Positions 48,824 through 57,715 of a stretch of DNA of 63,345 bases are shown here, piece by piece. Location: contig NZ_SMUV01000051.1 in assembly GCF_004358185.1 (NCBI RefSeq), positions 1 through 63,345 on the forward strand, in the 5' to 3' direction. Each line of letters starts with the position of its first letter. Positions within the stretch are counted from its first letter, which is position 1. This DNA is from Antarcticimicrobium luteum. GTDB lineage: Bacteria > Pseudomonadota > Alphaproteobacteria > Rhodobacterales > Rhodobacteraceae. The notes under the pieces are model-generated. The model ran no database searches. It saw only the letters and a list, made by a program, of their open reading frames with translations, and had not been told where the DNA came from. Position numbers and translations under genes: made by a program.

Positions 48824-49633
48824 TTATTCGGCCCGAAGGTCCGGCAAGGTGAAATCCATGAAGCGCTGTTCTTCGGCGATTGTGGCGGCATCAATCACGC
48901 CGCCGGTGCCGTCACCCACGGTATGCACGGCCTCAAGCTGCCACATGGCGACGAGGGCAATTGCCAGTTCCGCCGTCACCCGCGTGTTGAGGTCGATACT
49001 TTCCTTCAGTTCGTCCATGTCATCGATCAGCCCGACCAACCGGTCGACGCGTTCCAGCGATTGGCCCGCGTCCTCGTAGCTGTTCTGGGCCGCGGCCGAG
49101 ACGAGCGCGCCGGTTGTGGCCTGCGTCGCCACGCGGTTGGCCGCGGGATTTCCGCTGGTGGCCATTTCCGAGAGGGTCTCATCGTCAAATCCGAGATCGG
49201 CCAGTACCCGGTCCATCTGGGTTTCGATCTCGCCCGCACCGGAACCGGACAGACCGGAGAAATCCCCCGTCTTGATGGCCTCGATGGTGGCGAGGATATC
49301 GCCGAATTCCTGATCGAGCAGGCCGTTCAGCTCGTCCTCCATCTCGGTGCGGATAATCTCGGGAAGCTCGGCAAGGCGGGTAAGTGCTTCATAGGTTCTT
49401 TGCAGCTCCGCGAGTTGGTCCGTGAGTGTGGCAAGCTGTTCGCGGAGCTGCGTCAGCTGCTCGTTCTGCAGGATCTCGTCTTCGATCATCTGCCGGAGCT
49501 GCTGGATGTTTTGCGCGATGTTCTGGGTATCGACGACCGGCACGCCTTGCGCTGCGGCAGGGGAGAGGGTTGCGAGATGCAGGCAAGCCCCAAGCGTTGT
49601 GGCCAAGGCCATTCTCACGAGCAAATCTCTCAT
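48824..49633 (-). CDS. virB5: VirB5/TrbJ-like minor pilus protein
   Basis: A 269-residue exported protein. The signal peptide is ALATTLGACLHLATLSPAAA with cleavage near residue 28. A long helical coiled coil follows (NIAQNIQQLRQMIEDEILQN, then LTQLREQLATLTDQLAELQR), and a C-terminal helix DELKESIDLNTRVTAELAIA ends in FMDFTLP. This is the VirB5/TrbJ pattern, a minor pilin or pilus-assembly factor. Its tail resembles that of the upstream SLT protein. Start and upstream stop overlap by one base. Confidence 0.8.
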   Translation of the reverse strand: MRDLLVRMALATTLGACLHLATLSPAAAQGVPVVDTQNIAQNIQQLRQMIEDEILQNEQLTQLREQLATLTDQLAELQRTYEALTRLAELPEIIRTEMEDELNGLLDQEFGDILATIEAIKTGDFSGLSGSGAGEIETQMDRVLADLGFDDETLSEMATSGNPAANRVATQATTGALVSAAAQNSYEDAGQSLERVDRLVGLIDDMDELKESIDLNTRVTAELAIALVAMWQLEAVHTVGDGTGGVIDAATIAEEQRFMDFTLPDLRAE

Positions 49634-50805
49634 CAGTCTATCTCCCTGATCGTGAATTCCATGAAGGCGCCCTCGGCCATGCGGGCGCTGGCCTGTGCCA
49701 ATTCCTCGGCCGAAAGCACGCGGGTCCGCGCCGCTTGAAGACGAATACGCGCGGCGACGAGACGCACGAGTTCGGCGCGGGCATAGGTGTTGAGCGCGAC
49801 GCTTTCCTGCACGTCTTCCGTCTCAGAAATCCGCTCGACGATATCCGCAATGCGCAGGGCGGCCTGCCGGATCGCAGCGGGTGAGTTGTTGCCATAAAAG
49901 GCCGCCCCATGACCCGTGAGGGAGAGGTTTGCATTTGCCAGAAGCGCGGAGTCGATCGTACCGAGCGCTTCGATCCCGCCGATGCGGCCCAGATAGAGAT
50001 TGTAGCGTTCGGGGATGACCTGAACGTAGTGCTGGGTCTCGCGGAAGGGTGGCACGCCCCCATATTCGAACACGCGACCGGGTCCGGCGTTGTAGGCCGC
50101 GAGGGCGTTGATGATATTGCCGTCAAAGGTGTTGAGCTGAGCCGCCAGATACCGCGCGCCGCCATGCACCTGCAGATAGGGGCTGTCATAATATTCAGGG
50201 TTGATCCCGAGATCGCTGGCTGTGCCCGGCATGATCTGCGTGAGGCCGAAGGCGCCGACCGGCGAGCGCGCGCCGATGGTGAAGCGGCTTTCCTGCCAGA
50301 TGAGCGCCTGTAGGAGTGCGCGCCATTGAACGGGGGAGAGGCCCGCGCGGCCCACACCGGCAAACCCGCTGGTTTCCTGGGCGACGCGGATGATGAGTTG
50401 CTCGATGTTCTCGGCGGCGTCTCCGAACATCTGTGCGCCGCCGGGATTGGGGTCGATCTCGGCACTGCCATAGACCGCCTCGACAGAGCGGTCCGGATCG
50501 CCGCTGCCGTCCTCTAGCCCAGAGATCATCGCTGGTAGGCCCTGACCGCCGAAGCTTGTCTGGGCATCGAGGATGCGCTGCAGGGTTTCCAGCTGCTCCC
50601 GTTCGATCTCGGCAATGAGTTCGCGCACGGCAAGCTTGTCCGCCTGAACGGCCAAGTCAGCCTCGCGATCGCCAGTCTCGACGATGTCACGCGCGGTCAG
50701 CCCGCTGTCATTGGTCGGCACGCCTTGGGAAAGGGCGATGCCGGGCAGCAGGCAAAGCACGAGGATATGGGGCAGTTTAGACTTCAATGTCGCCCTCCGG
50801 CGCAT
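49633..50805 (-). CDS. Lytic transglycosylase embedded in a VirB5-like scaffold
   Basis: A 390-residue exported protein. After the signal peptide (LPHILVLCLLPGIALS) a helical region starts QGVPTNDSGLTARDI, like the downstream VirB5's QGVPVVDTQNIAQNI. A lytic transglycosylase (SLT) domain occupies about residues 150-285, with the catalytic Glu in LIWQESRF and GAFGLTQIMPGTA, then [12 protein letters not shown]. The C-terminal tail DVQESVALNTYARAELVRLV ending FMEFTIRE again parallels VirB5. It probably cuts peptidoglycan to seat the channel while binding as a VirB5-like subunit. It overlaps the lipoprotein gene by 29 bases. Confidence 0.82.
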   Translation of the reverse strand: MRRRATLKSKLPHILVLCLLPGIALSQGVPTNDSGLTARDIVETGDREADLAVQADKLAVRELIAEIEREQLETLQRILDAQTSFGGQGLPAMISGLEDGSGDPDRSVEAVYGSAEIDPNPGGAQMFGDAAENIEQLIIRVAQETSGFAGVGRAGLSPVQWRALLQALIWQESRFTIGARSPVGAFGLTQIMPGTASDLGINPEYYDSPYLQVHGGARYLAAQLNTFDGNIINALAAYNAGPGRVFEYGGVPPFRETQHYVQVIPERYNLYLGRIGGIEALGTIDSALLANANLSLTGHGAAFYGNNSPAAIRQAALRIADIVERISETEDVQESVALNTYARAELVRLVAARIRLQAARTRVLSAEELAQASARMAEGAFMEFTIREID

Positions 50806-50944
50806 CTAGAGGCGTAAAGGTGCAATCAGGCGCGATAGGTGCCGTGGACGCGAGGAATGTGAAGCAGTTCGCCTGCGGTTCCTGGTACTGGGCGCAGGAG
50901 GCCAAAGCGCCGAGCGCGGTGAGAAGGAACAGAGTACGAATCAT
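50777..50944 (-). CDS. virB7: VirB7-like lipoprotein
   Basis: A 55-residue lipoprotein. The signal peptide MIRTLFLLTALGALASC has a lipobox L-A-S-C with the lipidated Cys at residue 17. The mature part has two further Cys and is Pro-rich (TAPIAPDCTFTPLDAPEG). It starts within virB4's stop (ATGA overlap) and overlaps the start of the SLT gene. Small lipoproteins at this place stabilise VirB9 in the outer-membrane complex. The role is inferred from size, lipobox and position. Confidence 0.75.
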   Translation of the reverse strand: MIRTLFLLTALGALASCAQYQEPQANCFTFLASTAPIAPDCTFTPLDAPEGDIEV

Positions 50945-53304
50945 GAAAGCCTCCAAAAGTCTGGGCGGTCGCGGTAATCGGCGCCGACCATCGCCTCGCC
51001 TTTTTCCATGCCGCCGAGGATGGTGAGATTGGGCCCGAGGGCGCTCAGATCGGCATCGACGACGATTGATCCCTGGTCGTCGCGGATGAGCGCAAGGCGG
51101 CTGTCGCTGCCGGTGTTGAGAAGCACATCGAGTTCCTTCTCATAGAGGTTCAGCATCGCGTAGTCGGCGGCATGGGCGCGGATGTTCGGGAGCAAGATCT
51201 GCGTCGGCACCGCCTCGACGATGGTCTTGCCGGTCCGGGTGCGTTCGAGCTGGCTCGCGTATTGCGTCATCATCACCGCGACGGTGTTCTGCTTGCGCGC
51301 GGTCACCAGCCAGTTCGACAGCCGCTCGGCGAAATACGCGTTATCGAGCGCCTTCCAGGCCTCGTCGATCACGATGATTGTGGGGCGACGATCCTCGATC
51401 TCGCGCTCGACCCGGCGGAAGAGATAGGATAGGACCGCCATCCGTTCCTTGTCGGCCTCGCTGTCGAGAATGCCAGTGAGATCGAAACCCACCACATCGC
51501 CTTCGAGCGAGAAGGTGTCTTCCAATGTCTGGCCGAATATCCAGCCGTAGCGGCCTTCTTCCGTCCATTCGAGCAGGCGCTGGTGAAGATCGCCGCCATC
51601 ATCGGTGGACACAAAGAGCGATGCAAAATCCCGCCAGTTCCGCAGGGCCGGATTGGAGGCCTGCGCGTTCTGACGCACGACTTCTTGGATGCGGTTGGTC
51701 TGTGCCGGCGTCAGCGGCTTGTCTGCGCGATAGAGCAGGGTGGCGAGCCAGTCTGAAAGCCAGGCCGTGCCGCGCGCGTCGACCTCAGTCCAGAGCGGGT
51801 TTAGGCCGGTGGGTTGTCCGGCTTTCAAAGACGCGTAGCGCCCGCCATTGGCGCGGACCGCCATCTCCATACCGAGACGGTAGTCGAAGACGAAGATCCG
51901 CGCCCCTGCTCGACGGGCTTGCGTCATGAGGAAGGCCGAGAGCACCGATTTGCCTGAGCCGGGCCGCCCCATGATGAGCGTATGCCCACTGGTGGGTTCT
52001 TTGTCGGGCGAGCCTTGCTCGTGATAGGAAAACCGGTAGGCGCTCTGTTCGGGGGTCGGCAGATAGGTGATGACCCGGCCCCAGGGGGTTTTCGTGGCGG
52101 GTTTGCCGAGTTGGGTCCGGTGGAAGGCCGCGAAATCCGCGAAGTTGCGATTGGTGATGGCACTGGCGCGCACGCGCTTGGGCTGGTTGCCAGGATGCTG
52201 GCTGAGGTAATGCGCTTTGGCCGCGACGCGCTCGCCGATCATCTTCACGCCTTCGGCGGCGGCGGCGTTGACAATTTCGGCGCTGAGCGTCTGCAGTTCA
52301 TCGATTGTATCGCAGAAGATCGTCACGATCATGTGGTGCTCGCCAAAGCTCTGGCGCTTGGCCTCGAGATCATCTGCGGCGATGTCGAGTGCTTCCATCA
52401 GCGAGAGCGCCGCATCTTGGCTGGCCTGCATCTGACGCTTTTGCCGCTTGATGCGGCCCGCCATGAGGTTCGAATTGATCGGCGTGAAGGAATGGGTGAC
52501 GATCATGTCGACCGGCAAGTTCAGCATGTCGAACATGGTGCAGGAGGTGGCCTCGGAATATTCTCCGATGGTGAAGCTTTTCCCGAAGCGGTGCCCCACG
52601 ACGCCCTCGGAAAGCTCGAAATGATCGCCCTGAAACGTCACTCGCGTGTTGGCCACGTTGAAGGACAGAAAGCCATAGGTATTGGCCGGATAAAGCGGCA
52701 GTTCCTGGCCGGTATTGAGCGCCCCCAGAAAGCCGATGAGTTCGCCACTTTCGGCCGTTAGTACGCGTGGGTTCAGCTCCGTTAGGCCCGACAAAAACAC
52801 ACTCACGGCCTCGCCCAGACGGCGCAGGCGCTTCTCGGTTGCTTCCTTGAGACGATCAGGCGCGCTGCGGTTCAGGAATGGCAGGACGCTTTTTTGAGGC
52901 GGACGATGGATGATCGTAAGGGTGAGCGTCTTGTCGCGCAGCCCGCTGGTCTCTAGCTTCTTGCGCCAGAGCCGGTCGACTTCTCCCGCGAAACTGTCCT
53001 CGCGCAGCGGCTCGAGGTCCGGCGTGATCGCCTTCGAGACTTTATGGACGTAATAGCTGAACTCCGGCCCCAATTGCGCAATGATCCGAGCAAAGAGCGC
53101 GGTCACCTTGTCGAGATAGGCGTCATCGGTCGTGTAGCTATTGACCCCGTCGAGCCGGATGCACTGGAAAAGCTCGTTGACCCGCGTCCGCACGGTCTGG
53201 TCATCAACTAAGCTCACATAGGGCAGCATGTGCGCGAGGCGGGTCTCGCGTGAATACCACTCCGGTGTCATCGTGCGGGGATCGAGCGCAGCATCACGGG
53301 GCAT
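50941..53304 (-). CDS. virB4: VirB4 ATPase
   Basis: A 787-residue ATPase of the conjugation channel. Walker A is IMGRPGSGKSVLSAF (near residue 446), Walker B PTIIVIDEAWKALDN (near 645), and MMTQYASQLERTRTGKTIVE follows, as in the VirB4/TrbE family. The N-terminal 400 residues are the VirB4 membrane-associated domain. It overlaps virB3 by 11 bases and the lipoprotein gene by four. Complete. Confidence 0.94.
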   Translation of the reverse strand: MPRDAALDPRTMTPEWYSRETRLAHMLPYVSLVDDQTVRTRVNELFQCIRLDGVNSYTTDDAYLDKVTALFARIIAQLGPEFSYYVHKVSKAITPDLEPLREDSFAGEVDRLWRKKLETSGLRDKTLTLTIIHRPPQKSVLPFLNRSAPDRLKEATEKRLRRLGEAVSVFLSGLTELNPRVLTAESGELIGFLGALNTGQELPLYPANTYGFLSFNVANTRVTFQGDHFELSEGVVGHRFGKSFTIGEYSEATSCTMFDMLNLPVDMIVTHSFTPINSNLMAGRIKRQKRQMQASQDAALSLMEALDIAADDLEAKRQSFGEHHMIVTIFCDTIDELQTLSAEIVNAAAAEGVKMIGERVAAKAHYLSQHPGNQPKRVRASAITNRNFADFAAFHRTQLGKPATKTPWGRVITYLPTPEQSAYRFSYHEQGSPDKEPTSGHTLIMGRPGSGKSVLSAFLMTQARRAGARIFVFDYRLGMEMAVRANGGRYASLKAGQPTGLNPLWTEVDARGTAWLSDWLATLLYRADKPLTPAQTNRIQEVVRQNAQASNPALRNWRDFASLFVSTDDGGDLHQRLLEWTEEGRYGWIFGQTLEDTFSLEGDVVGFDLTGILDSEADKERMAVLSYLFRRVEREIEDRRPTIIVIDEAWKALDNAYFAERLSNWLVTARKQNTVAVMMTQYASQLERTRTGKTIVEAVPTQILLPNIRAHAADYAMLNLYEKELDVLLNTGSDSRLALIRDDQGSIVVDADLSALGPNLTILGGMEKGEAMVGADYRDRPDFWRLS

Positions 53305-53572
53305 AGCTGTCCCCGCCGTGAATGCTGCGGTTCCGCGTGGGCGGGGTTTCCTGCAGCGCCGTCATCATCACGTCGATGAAGCGAGGATCCCAGTCTGCGG
53401 CCTTCCAAAGCACCGGGTAGAGCAGGGCCGCGACAGCCAGCACCGCGATATGCTGGACCCAGACGAAGAGAAGCACGGAGCCGAAGAGCCAGACCATCGC
53501 ATACATGATGGGCAGGCCCAGGAGCTTGGGCGGGCGTACGAGGCCCAGAAAGAGAGGCGAGCGCTCAGCCAC
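53294..53572 (-). CDS. virB3: VirB3 inner-membrane protein
   Basis: A 92-residue protein starting at GTG 53572. [20 protein letters not shown] is the VirB3/TrbD signature, followed by two membrane segments (YAMVWLFGSVLLFVWV and IAVLAVAALLYPVLWK). It overlaps the end of virB2 by eight bases; a longer frame reading into virB2 is not the start. VirB3 works with VirB4 in pilus assembly. Confidence 0.88.
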   Translation of the reverse strand: MAERSPLFLGLVRPPKLLGLPIMYAMVWLFGSVLLFVWVQHIAVLAVAALLYPVLWKAADWDPRFIDVMMTALQETPPTRNRSIHGGDSYAP

Positions 53573-53858
53573 CGGCAAAGACCGCCGCAACGATGGTGGG
53601 GGCGGCGGCGACACCAGCGATGCCGACAAGCACCCAAAGCGCTTGTCGCAGGTCGATGATATTGAAGAACCAGCTCAAGAAAACGCCGAGGACCGCGAGT
53701 GTGGCGATGACGACGCCAAGCGGGCCGGTCAACGCATCGACGATACCTTGCAGCAGGCTCTGGATTGGGGAGAGGTCGATGCTTTGCGCCAGGGCCGGTT
53801 CTGCAATGAGCAGGAAGATCGCCAGCGCGGCGACGAAGAGGTTTGAAATCTGTTTCAT
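53565..53858 (-). CDS. virB2: VirB2 major pilin
   Basis: A 97-residue pilin precursor. The signal peptide [18 protein letters not shown] is cleaved after residue 24 (ALA-Q). The mature pilin has two hydrophobic helices ([19 protein letters not shown] and [19 protein letters not shown]) joined by a short polar loop, the VirB2/TrbC arrangement. It overlaps virB1 by four bases. It forms the conjugative pilus. Confidence 0.9.
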   Translation of the reverse strand: MKQISNLFVAALAIFLLIAEPALAQSIDLSPIQSLLQGIVDALTGPLGVVIATLAVLGVFLSWFFNIIDLRQALWVLVGIAGVAAAPTIVAAVFAGG

Positions 53859-54559
53859 GAATTTGATCCTTCCAATCGGGCCACGACAGTCATGACGCGG
53901 GCCACGTGGTTCTGGGTTTCTCGGTAGGGGGGAATGCCGCCGTACTGGCGGACCGCATCGGGTCCGGCGTTGTAGGCTGCAAGGGCAAGGCGTGGATCGC
54001 CGAACGTGTCCAACATCATCGCGAGGTAGCGGGCGGCCCCGTCGAGGTTCTGCAGCGGGTCGCGTGGGTCAACGCCGAGATCACGGGCAGTGGCGGGCAT
54101 CAGCTGGCCAAGGCCAATGGCACCTGCACTTGAAATCGCATCCTGCCGGTAGGCGCTCTCAACCTCGATATTGGCCCGATAGAGAGCCAGCCAATCCGTC
54201 ACGGAAAGCCCCGCGCGACGCAGGCCGGGATGGCCGGCATAGCGCAAAGCCGTGGTCTGAATCCCGGAGAGGACATCTGCGTGGGGCAGGGGAGTCGGGC
54301 GGGCAAGGGCCGCGACTTGGACGCCCTCTTGCTCGGCCTCTAACTCGCCGAAGATAGCGATCCCATCGTAGGCCGAACCCTGACCAATGCCGTCATTGTA
54401 GTTCCGGGCAAAACTGTTCTGAGACCGGGATGGGGTCAGAGAGCCGTCGCTCTCCATGACCAGGACCATTTGCGCTGAGGCTGGCGCGGCGACCAGCCAG
54501 AGACAGACAAGGCTAGGTGTCAGCGCCCTTGTCTGATGGGGCTTTTTCTGACGGCGCAA
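53855..54559 (-). CDS. virB1: VirB1 lytic transglycosylase
   Basis: A 234-residue exported SLT-domain enzyme. The signal peptide [17 protein letters not shown] precedes the catalytic domain, with Glu in [16 protein letters not shown] and [16 protein letters not shown], then [13 protein letters not shown]. It opens the cell wall for the channel. The TTG start at 54559 is my choice because it gives a basic n-region before the signal; a CTG nearer the upstream stop is possible. It is the second transglycosylase in this operon. Confidence 0.85.
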   Translation of the reverse strand: MRRQKKPHQTRALTPSLVCLWLVAAPASAQMVLVMESDGSLTPSRSQNSFARNYNDGIGQGSAYDGIAIFGELEAEQEGVQVAALARPTPLPHADVLSGIQTTALRYAGHPGLRRAGLSVTDWLALYRANIEVESAYRQDAISSAGAIGLGQLMPATARDLGVDPRDPLQNLDGAARYLAMMLDTFGDPRLALAAYNAGPDAVRQYGGIPPYRETQNHVARVMTVVARLEGSNS

Positions 54560-54893
54560 GTTTGTGCGTACGGCTTGTCCCCGCCTCAAGCGGCAGGTCG
54601 ACATGCGCAAAACCAAGACCAATGAAGAAAGACACCACGCCGGAGATCGTCTTGAACTCGCGGATCTTGATGTCGTTATAGGTCGTCCGTGTACGGGCGG
54701 TGACGAGGAGCTTTTCCACCCCATCATCAGAGACAACGCGCATGATCCAGACCCCGTAATAACTGGGGCCTTTCTTGTGTGCCGATTCTTGGCACAGGAT
54801 TTCTGCGCTATAGCCGCTTTCCACGAGTTCGCGGAAACGTGCTTCCGTAACCACATTTGGTGCTTCGATGTCCCAGTTCATGGCCCGGCTCAC
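54513..54893 (-). CDS. First gene of the virB operon, unknown function
   Basis: A 126-residue soluble protein starting at GTG 54893 after a GGAGAAA ribosome site; ATG 54881 is an alternative. It has [20 protein letters not shown] and [20 protein letters not shown], then [20 protein letters not shown], and a Ser/Lys-rich tail. It overlaps virB1. Position at the head of the operon suggests a regulator or accessory factor. No domain is recognised. Confidence 0.65.
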   Translation of the reverse strand: MSRAMNWDIEAPNVVTEARFRELVESGYSAEILCQESAHKKGPSYYGVWIMRVVSDDGVEKLLVTARTRTTYNDIKIREFKTISGVVSFFIGLGFAHVDLPLEAGTSRTHKLAPSEKAPSDKGADT

Positions 54894-54941
54894 GCTTTCT
54901 CCAATGGCGCAACCCTAGGCATTCCCACTTGAAGCCCAGAG

Positions 54942-54975
54942 TTACGATAGTATATTATCAACCGCAAGATGTAAT
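54942..54975. promoter_or_regulatory. Divergent AT-rich control region of the virB operon
   Basis: GATAGTATATTATC (54946-54959) is a near-palindrome of the form GATANTATANTATC, followed by GATGTAATATCA. The 10-mer GTATATTATC (54950-54959) is identical to 34786-34795 before mobC. It lies between the divergent virB operon and the exported-protein gene, about 50 bases from the virB start. Confidence 0.5.
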
Positions 54976-55049
54976 ATCATGCTTTGGCTGTAGTTTGGTC
55001 ACGCAAACACTAGTCTCGGCCAGTGTCCGCGATCAAGGAGATAACAGGT

Positions 55050-55343
55050 TTGAGAAACCCGAGGTTGATATGCCTGCTCCCATTGCAAGCTCTGGCCCTT
55101 CTGATCTGCGTTCCCGGGCCGGTTTTGGCGGAATCCTGCTTCGCTCCACCCCGTCCTTTCCTGCCAAGTGATTCGCAGGCCGCGCGGGACTATGCGGCTA
55201 TCATCCGCAGCGATTTCGAAAATTACATCCAGGATATCCAGAGCTATTTCCGTTGCCTCGACAGCGAACGCGCCCGCGCGTTCGAAGAAGCGCGGGAAGT
55301 CAGCGAGGACTATGGCCGATTTCTGCAATTGGTAGGGGATTGA
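55050..55343 (+). CDS. Small exported protein divergent from virB
   Basis: A 97-residue protein starting at TTG 55050, eight bases after an AAGGAG ribosome site; GTG 55023 is a poorer alternative. The signal peptide (LICLLPLQALALLICVPGPVLA) is followed by ESCFAPPRPFLPSDSQAARD and a helical domain with a second Cys (YFRCLDSERARAFEEAREVS). The two Cys could form one disulfide. It shares the control region of the virB operon, so a role in conjugation such as a periplasmic or surface factor is inferred. Confidence 0.65.
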   Translation: MRNPRLICLLPLQALALLICVPGPVLAESCFAPPRPFLPSDSQAARDYAAIIRSDFENYIQDIQSYFRCLDSERARAFEEAREVSEDYGRFLQLVGD

Positions 55344-55407
55344 TGGGCAGCCTTGGGAGCATCAGACTAGCAGCCCGTGGAAACCAGACGCCGATAACAC
55401 CTTCAAA

Positions 55408-55466
55408 TATCTACTTTTTAGATAACAGATTTCATCCGCTAGCGACGTCACAAAAGGTATGTGACG
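55408..55466. promoter_or_regulatory. Two inverted repeats before the XRE-type gene
   Basis: TATCTA-(5)-TAGATA (55408-55424) and CGTCACA-(7)-TGTGACG (55446-55466) are perfect. The second ends two bases before the GTG start and covers the ribosome-binding region, so the regulator probably represses its own gene. Confidence 0.55.
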
Positions 55467-55467
55467 C

Positions 55468-55725
55468 GTGGCAAAAACAATCAGAAGCAAAGGGCAGGTG
55501 GCACTCTGCCAGGCGTTGGTCGACGCGCGCAAAAGCGCAGGCTTGGGCCAGGACGACTTGGCGGACAGGCTCAAGTGCCATCAATCTCTCGTGGCGCGCA
55601 TTGAGAGCGGCGAACGCCGGATCGACGTCGTCGAACTGGTCGTTCTGGCGCGCGCCATCGGCTTTGACCCGTTCGATGTCTTGGCGATCGTCGAAGCCGC
55701 CACGGAGCCCGACCACAGGATTTAA
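55468..55725 (+). CDS. XRE-family helix-turn-helix regulator
   Basis: An 85-residue regulator consisting of little more than one Cro/CI-type domain: ALVDARKSAGLGQDDLADRL, KCHQSLVARIESGERRIDVV and ELVVLARAIGFDPFDVLAIV. It starts at GTG. It lacks a ligand or protease domain, so its activity probably depends on its own concentration. Candidate targets are its own promoter and the nearby transfer genes. Confidence 0.88.
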   Translation: MAKTIRSKGQVALCQALVDARKSAGLGQDDLADRLKCHQSLVARIESGERRIDVVELVVLARAIGFDPFDVLAIVEAATEPDHRI

Positions 55726-55891
55726 GCGATTTCATCAATCGAGAACACGGGAGGTGACTTCTCCCGGTGTGAATTCGCTAGCGCGAGGACGAACAGCAAC
55801 CGATTTTAACGAGGCCCGGCATACGGTTGCAGCAAACGATTTGGATCTGAGCTGCTATCCGCAACGCCAAATTGCAGGAAGTCAGTAAACA

Positions 55892-56116
55892 GTGAACGAA
55901 ACTGAGGTCGAAGGCGTCGCGATCGCCAATTTGATTGCAGCCGATGAAGAAACCATTGTCGGCTGGGTATATCGCTGGAACACAGGTGCTCTGGCAATCC
56001 GGTGGGACATGCATGGCCCACAGCGCGTCTCAAGGATTTACCCGGATCTTAGCGATGCCGATAAAGCTGAAATCGACTTCGCGTCTCTCACGCAGCTTAA
56101 TTGTCGCTACGACTGA
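55892..56116 (+). CDS. Small protein of unknown function
   Basis: A 74-residue ORF starting GTG 55892 after CAGGAAGT, a fair ribosome site. IANLIAADEETIVGWVYRWN followed by TGALAIRWDM suggests a small beta-rich fold. It has no signal peptide. It is flanked by short noncoding stretches. Support comes only from the ribosome site and plausible composition. Confidence 0.45.
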   Translation: MNETEVEGVAIANLIAADEETIVGWVYRWNTGALAIRWDMHGPQRVSRIYPDLSDADKAEIDFASLTQLNCRYD

Positions 56117-56219
56117 TATGGAAGAATATGGCCTTTATGGCCCTCGATTGTGTGGTTTTTCCTGCATTCCAGGTTTGATTTTGTACAAGGCTCTGCGCGA
56201 CGTTGCTGCGCCTCAACAG

Positions 56220-56975
56220 TCAGTAATTGACCTGCTCAAAGCCGTAATTCCCGCTATAGTCACGCCACTCAACGAAGACGGATCTGTGATAAATGCTCGG
56301 GCAGTGCTCGCCCCATTGCTCGAGACCGGCATGTGCCGCGGGAAGCGCTGCGGGTGACGACGCCCTCCAAGAAAAATCGCCCTGGATCCCGTAGGTGCCG
56401 AGGACAACGACGGCGCTGCGGTTGCAGTCGCCATCTCGCCCGGATTCATGCTGGCGGGCGTAACGAACGTCAAAGACGCGGATGGAGCGCACGAAATTGA
56501 ACTCCGGCCCGCTGATATCGATATCGGCGCGGTCTTCTACAAGCTGGAGGGCGTAGTCAGCCCGCACGAGGTTGTCCCAGGCCGCGTTGGAGCCTCTGAA
56601 CCCGAGCGTGCCGCTTGTTGTGGCGGCCTGATCAAAGAGCGGGGTTGAAGAGTTTGGAGGGGTTCCTGAATCACCATATAGGGCATCGAAGATCCGCTCC
56701 GTGGGCCGCGATCTAGCAGGTCCATCGTAAGACGCACCCATCGGGCAGCGCCAAATCTGAAGCGGCGGCTCCACCGGCCATGGAGTTATGCGCCGGATGA
56801 ACTCGGCCCGTGCGCGGGCGCAGGGCACGGAAGCTGGCCATCCACCGGACAAACACAGCAGGATGGCACAATCGATCTGATAGGTTTGGGCGCGTGCTTG
56901 TGTCGGAACTGTTGGGCCGGTCAAGGCGAGAGCTAAAAAGGCCACCAGAGGGAGGTTTTTGAATTCGAAACGCAT
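56220..56975 (-). CDS. Exported protein of unknown function
   Basis: A 251-residue exported protein with signal peptide LPLVAFLALALTGPTVPTQARA. The mature part has at least six Cys in pairs (CAILLCLSGGWPASVPC, WRCPMG, DGDCNRS, GEHCPS) and a beta-rich second half (SIRVFDVRYARQHESGRDGD, then AVVVLGTYGIQGDFSW). The start region CAILLCLSGGWP with CARARAEFIRRITPWPVEPP recurs in proteins of conjugative plasmids of this group as far as I recall. I propose no function beyond a periplasmic or surface location. Confidence 0.7.
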   Translation of the reverse strand: MRFEFKNLPLVAFLALALTGPTVPTQARAQTYQIDCAILLCLSGGWPASVPCARARAEFIRRITPWPVEPPLQIWRCPMGASYDGPARSRPTERIFDALYGDSGTPPNSSTPLFDQAATTSGTLGFRGSNAAWDNLVRADYALQLVEDRADIDISGPEFNFVRSIRVFDVRYARQHESGRDGDCNRSAVVVLGTYGIQGDFSWRASSPAALPAAHAGLEQWGEHCPSIYHRSVFVEWRDYSGNYGFEQVNY

Positions 56976-57096
56976 GGCAATGACCCTTGACGATCTTCAC
57001 CCAGCATACATACGAAAATATACTATTGCAACATTGGTGACACAGTTTGTGGTTGCGGAGATCAGCAAGATCGCGAGCTGACAGCGTCGCCCGTCG

Positions 57097-57612
57097 TCAT
57101 CCACCACGTTGCGCGCGCCGCCAGTCCCACGGCATGTCAAAGCGTCCGGACCATATATTGCGCCGTGCGGATCTGGCTTCGGTCTCATCGCGGATGTAGT
57201 CGCGGCTGTATCGGCGATAAGCCACGGCCCACCCTTCACGCACAAGCCAGGCGTTCAGATCGGTACCGTCTTGATGACAGACCGCAATGAAGCGGCCATA
57301 GCGGTCAATATCGCGCACGGTGCAGCTGACCTGCCGACGGCCGATCCTGTCGGCGAGGGACAGTGCCGCTTGTTGTCCGCAGCGCCAGCGCTGACCCTCG
57401 GCCGTGGCGCAAACTTGTCGGCTTTCAGGTGCATCGATCCCATGCAACCGGATGCGCTGTCCACGGATTTCCAGAGTATCGCCATCGATGACACTGGCAA
57501 CGCCGGTCAACCGATCGGCATGTGCCTGTGGGACGGCAGCAAACCAGAACAGAAGGAAGCCGAGTAGACAGCGCATAATACGAAACTGTTTTGAGAAAAG
57601 GTGACCAGACAT
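57097..57612 (-). CDS. Exported thermonuclease-like protein (SNase fold)
   Basis: A 171-residue staphylococcal-nuclease-like protein with a signal peptide ending AAVPQAHA (residues about 13-32). VIDGDTLEIRGQRIRLHGID, then APESRQ, supplies the metal Asp and first Arg; GRFIAVC and NAWLVREGWAVAYRRYSRDY follow. Four Cys lie in the mature domain. Plasmid-borne SNases of this kind are common beside conjugation genes, and their role is not settled. The start at 57612 is the longer option; ATG 57576 would begin directly at the signal. Confidence 0.88.
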   Translation of the reverse strand: MSGHLFSKQFRIMRCLLGFLLFWFAAVPQAHADRLTGVASVIDGDTLEIRGQRIRLHGIDAPESRQVCATAEGQRWRCGQQAALSLADRIGRRQVSCTVRDIDRYGRFIAVCHQDGTDLNAWLVREGWAVAYRRYSRDYIRDETEARSARRNIWSGRFDMPWDWRRAQRGG

Positions 57613-57715
57613 AAACGGATCATCCTGCAGTGAACACTAAAGCCCTGTGAAGCCGCCGGTTGGCCACTGCAACAAGACAGGAGGATTTTGAGCCAGGGCT
57701 GTGTGGGCAAGGTTG

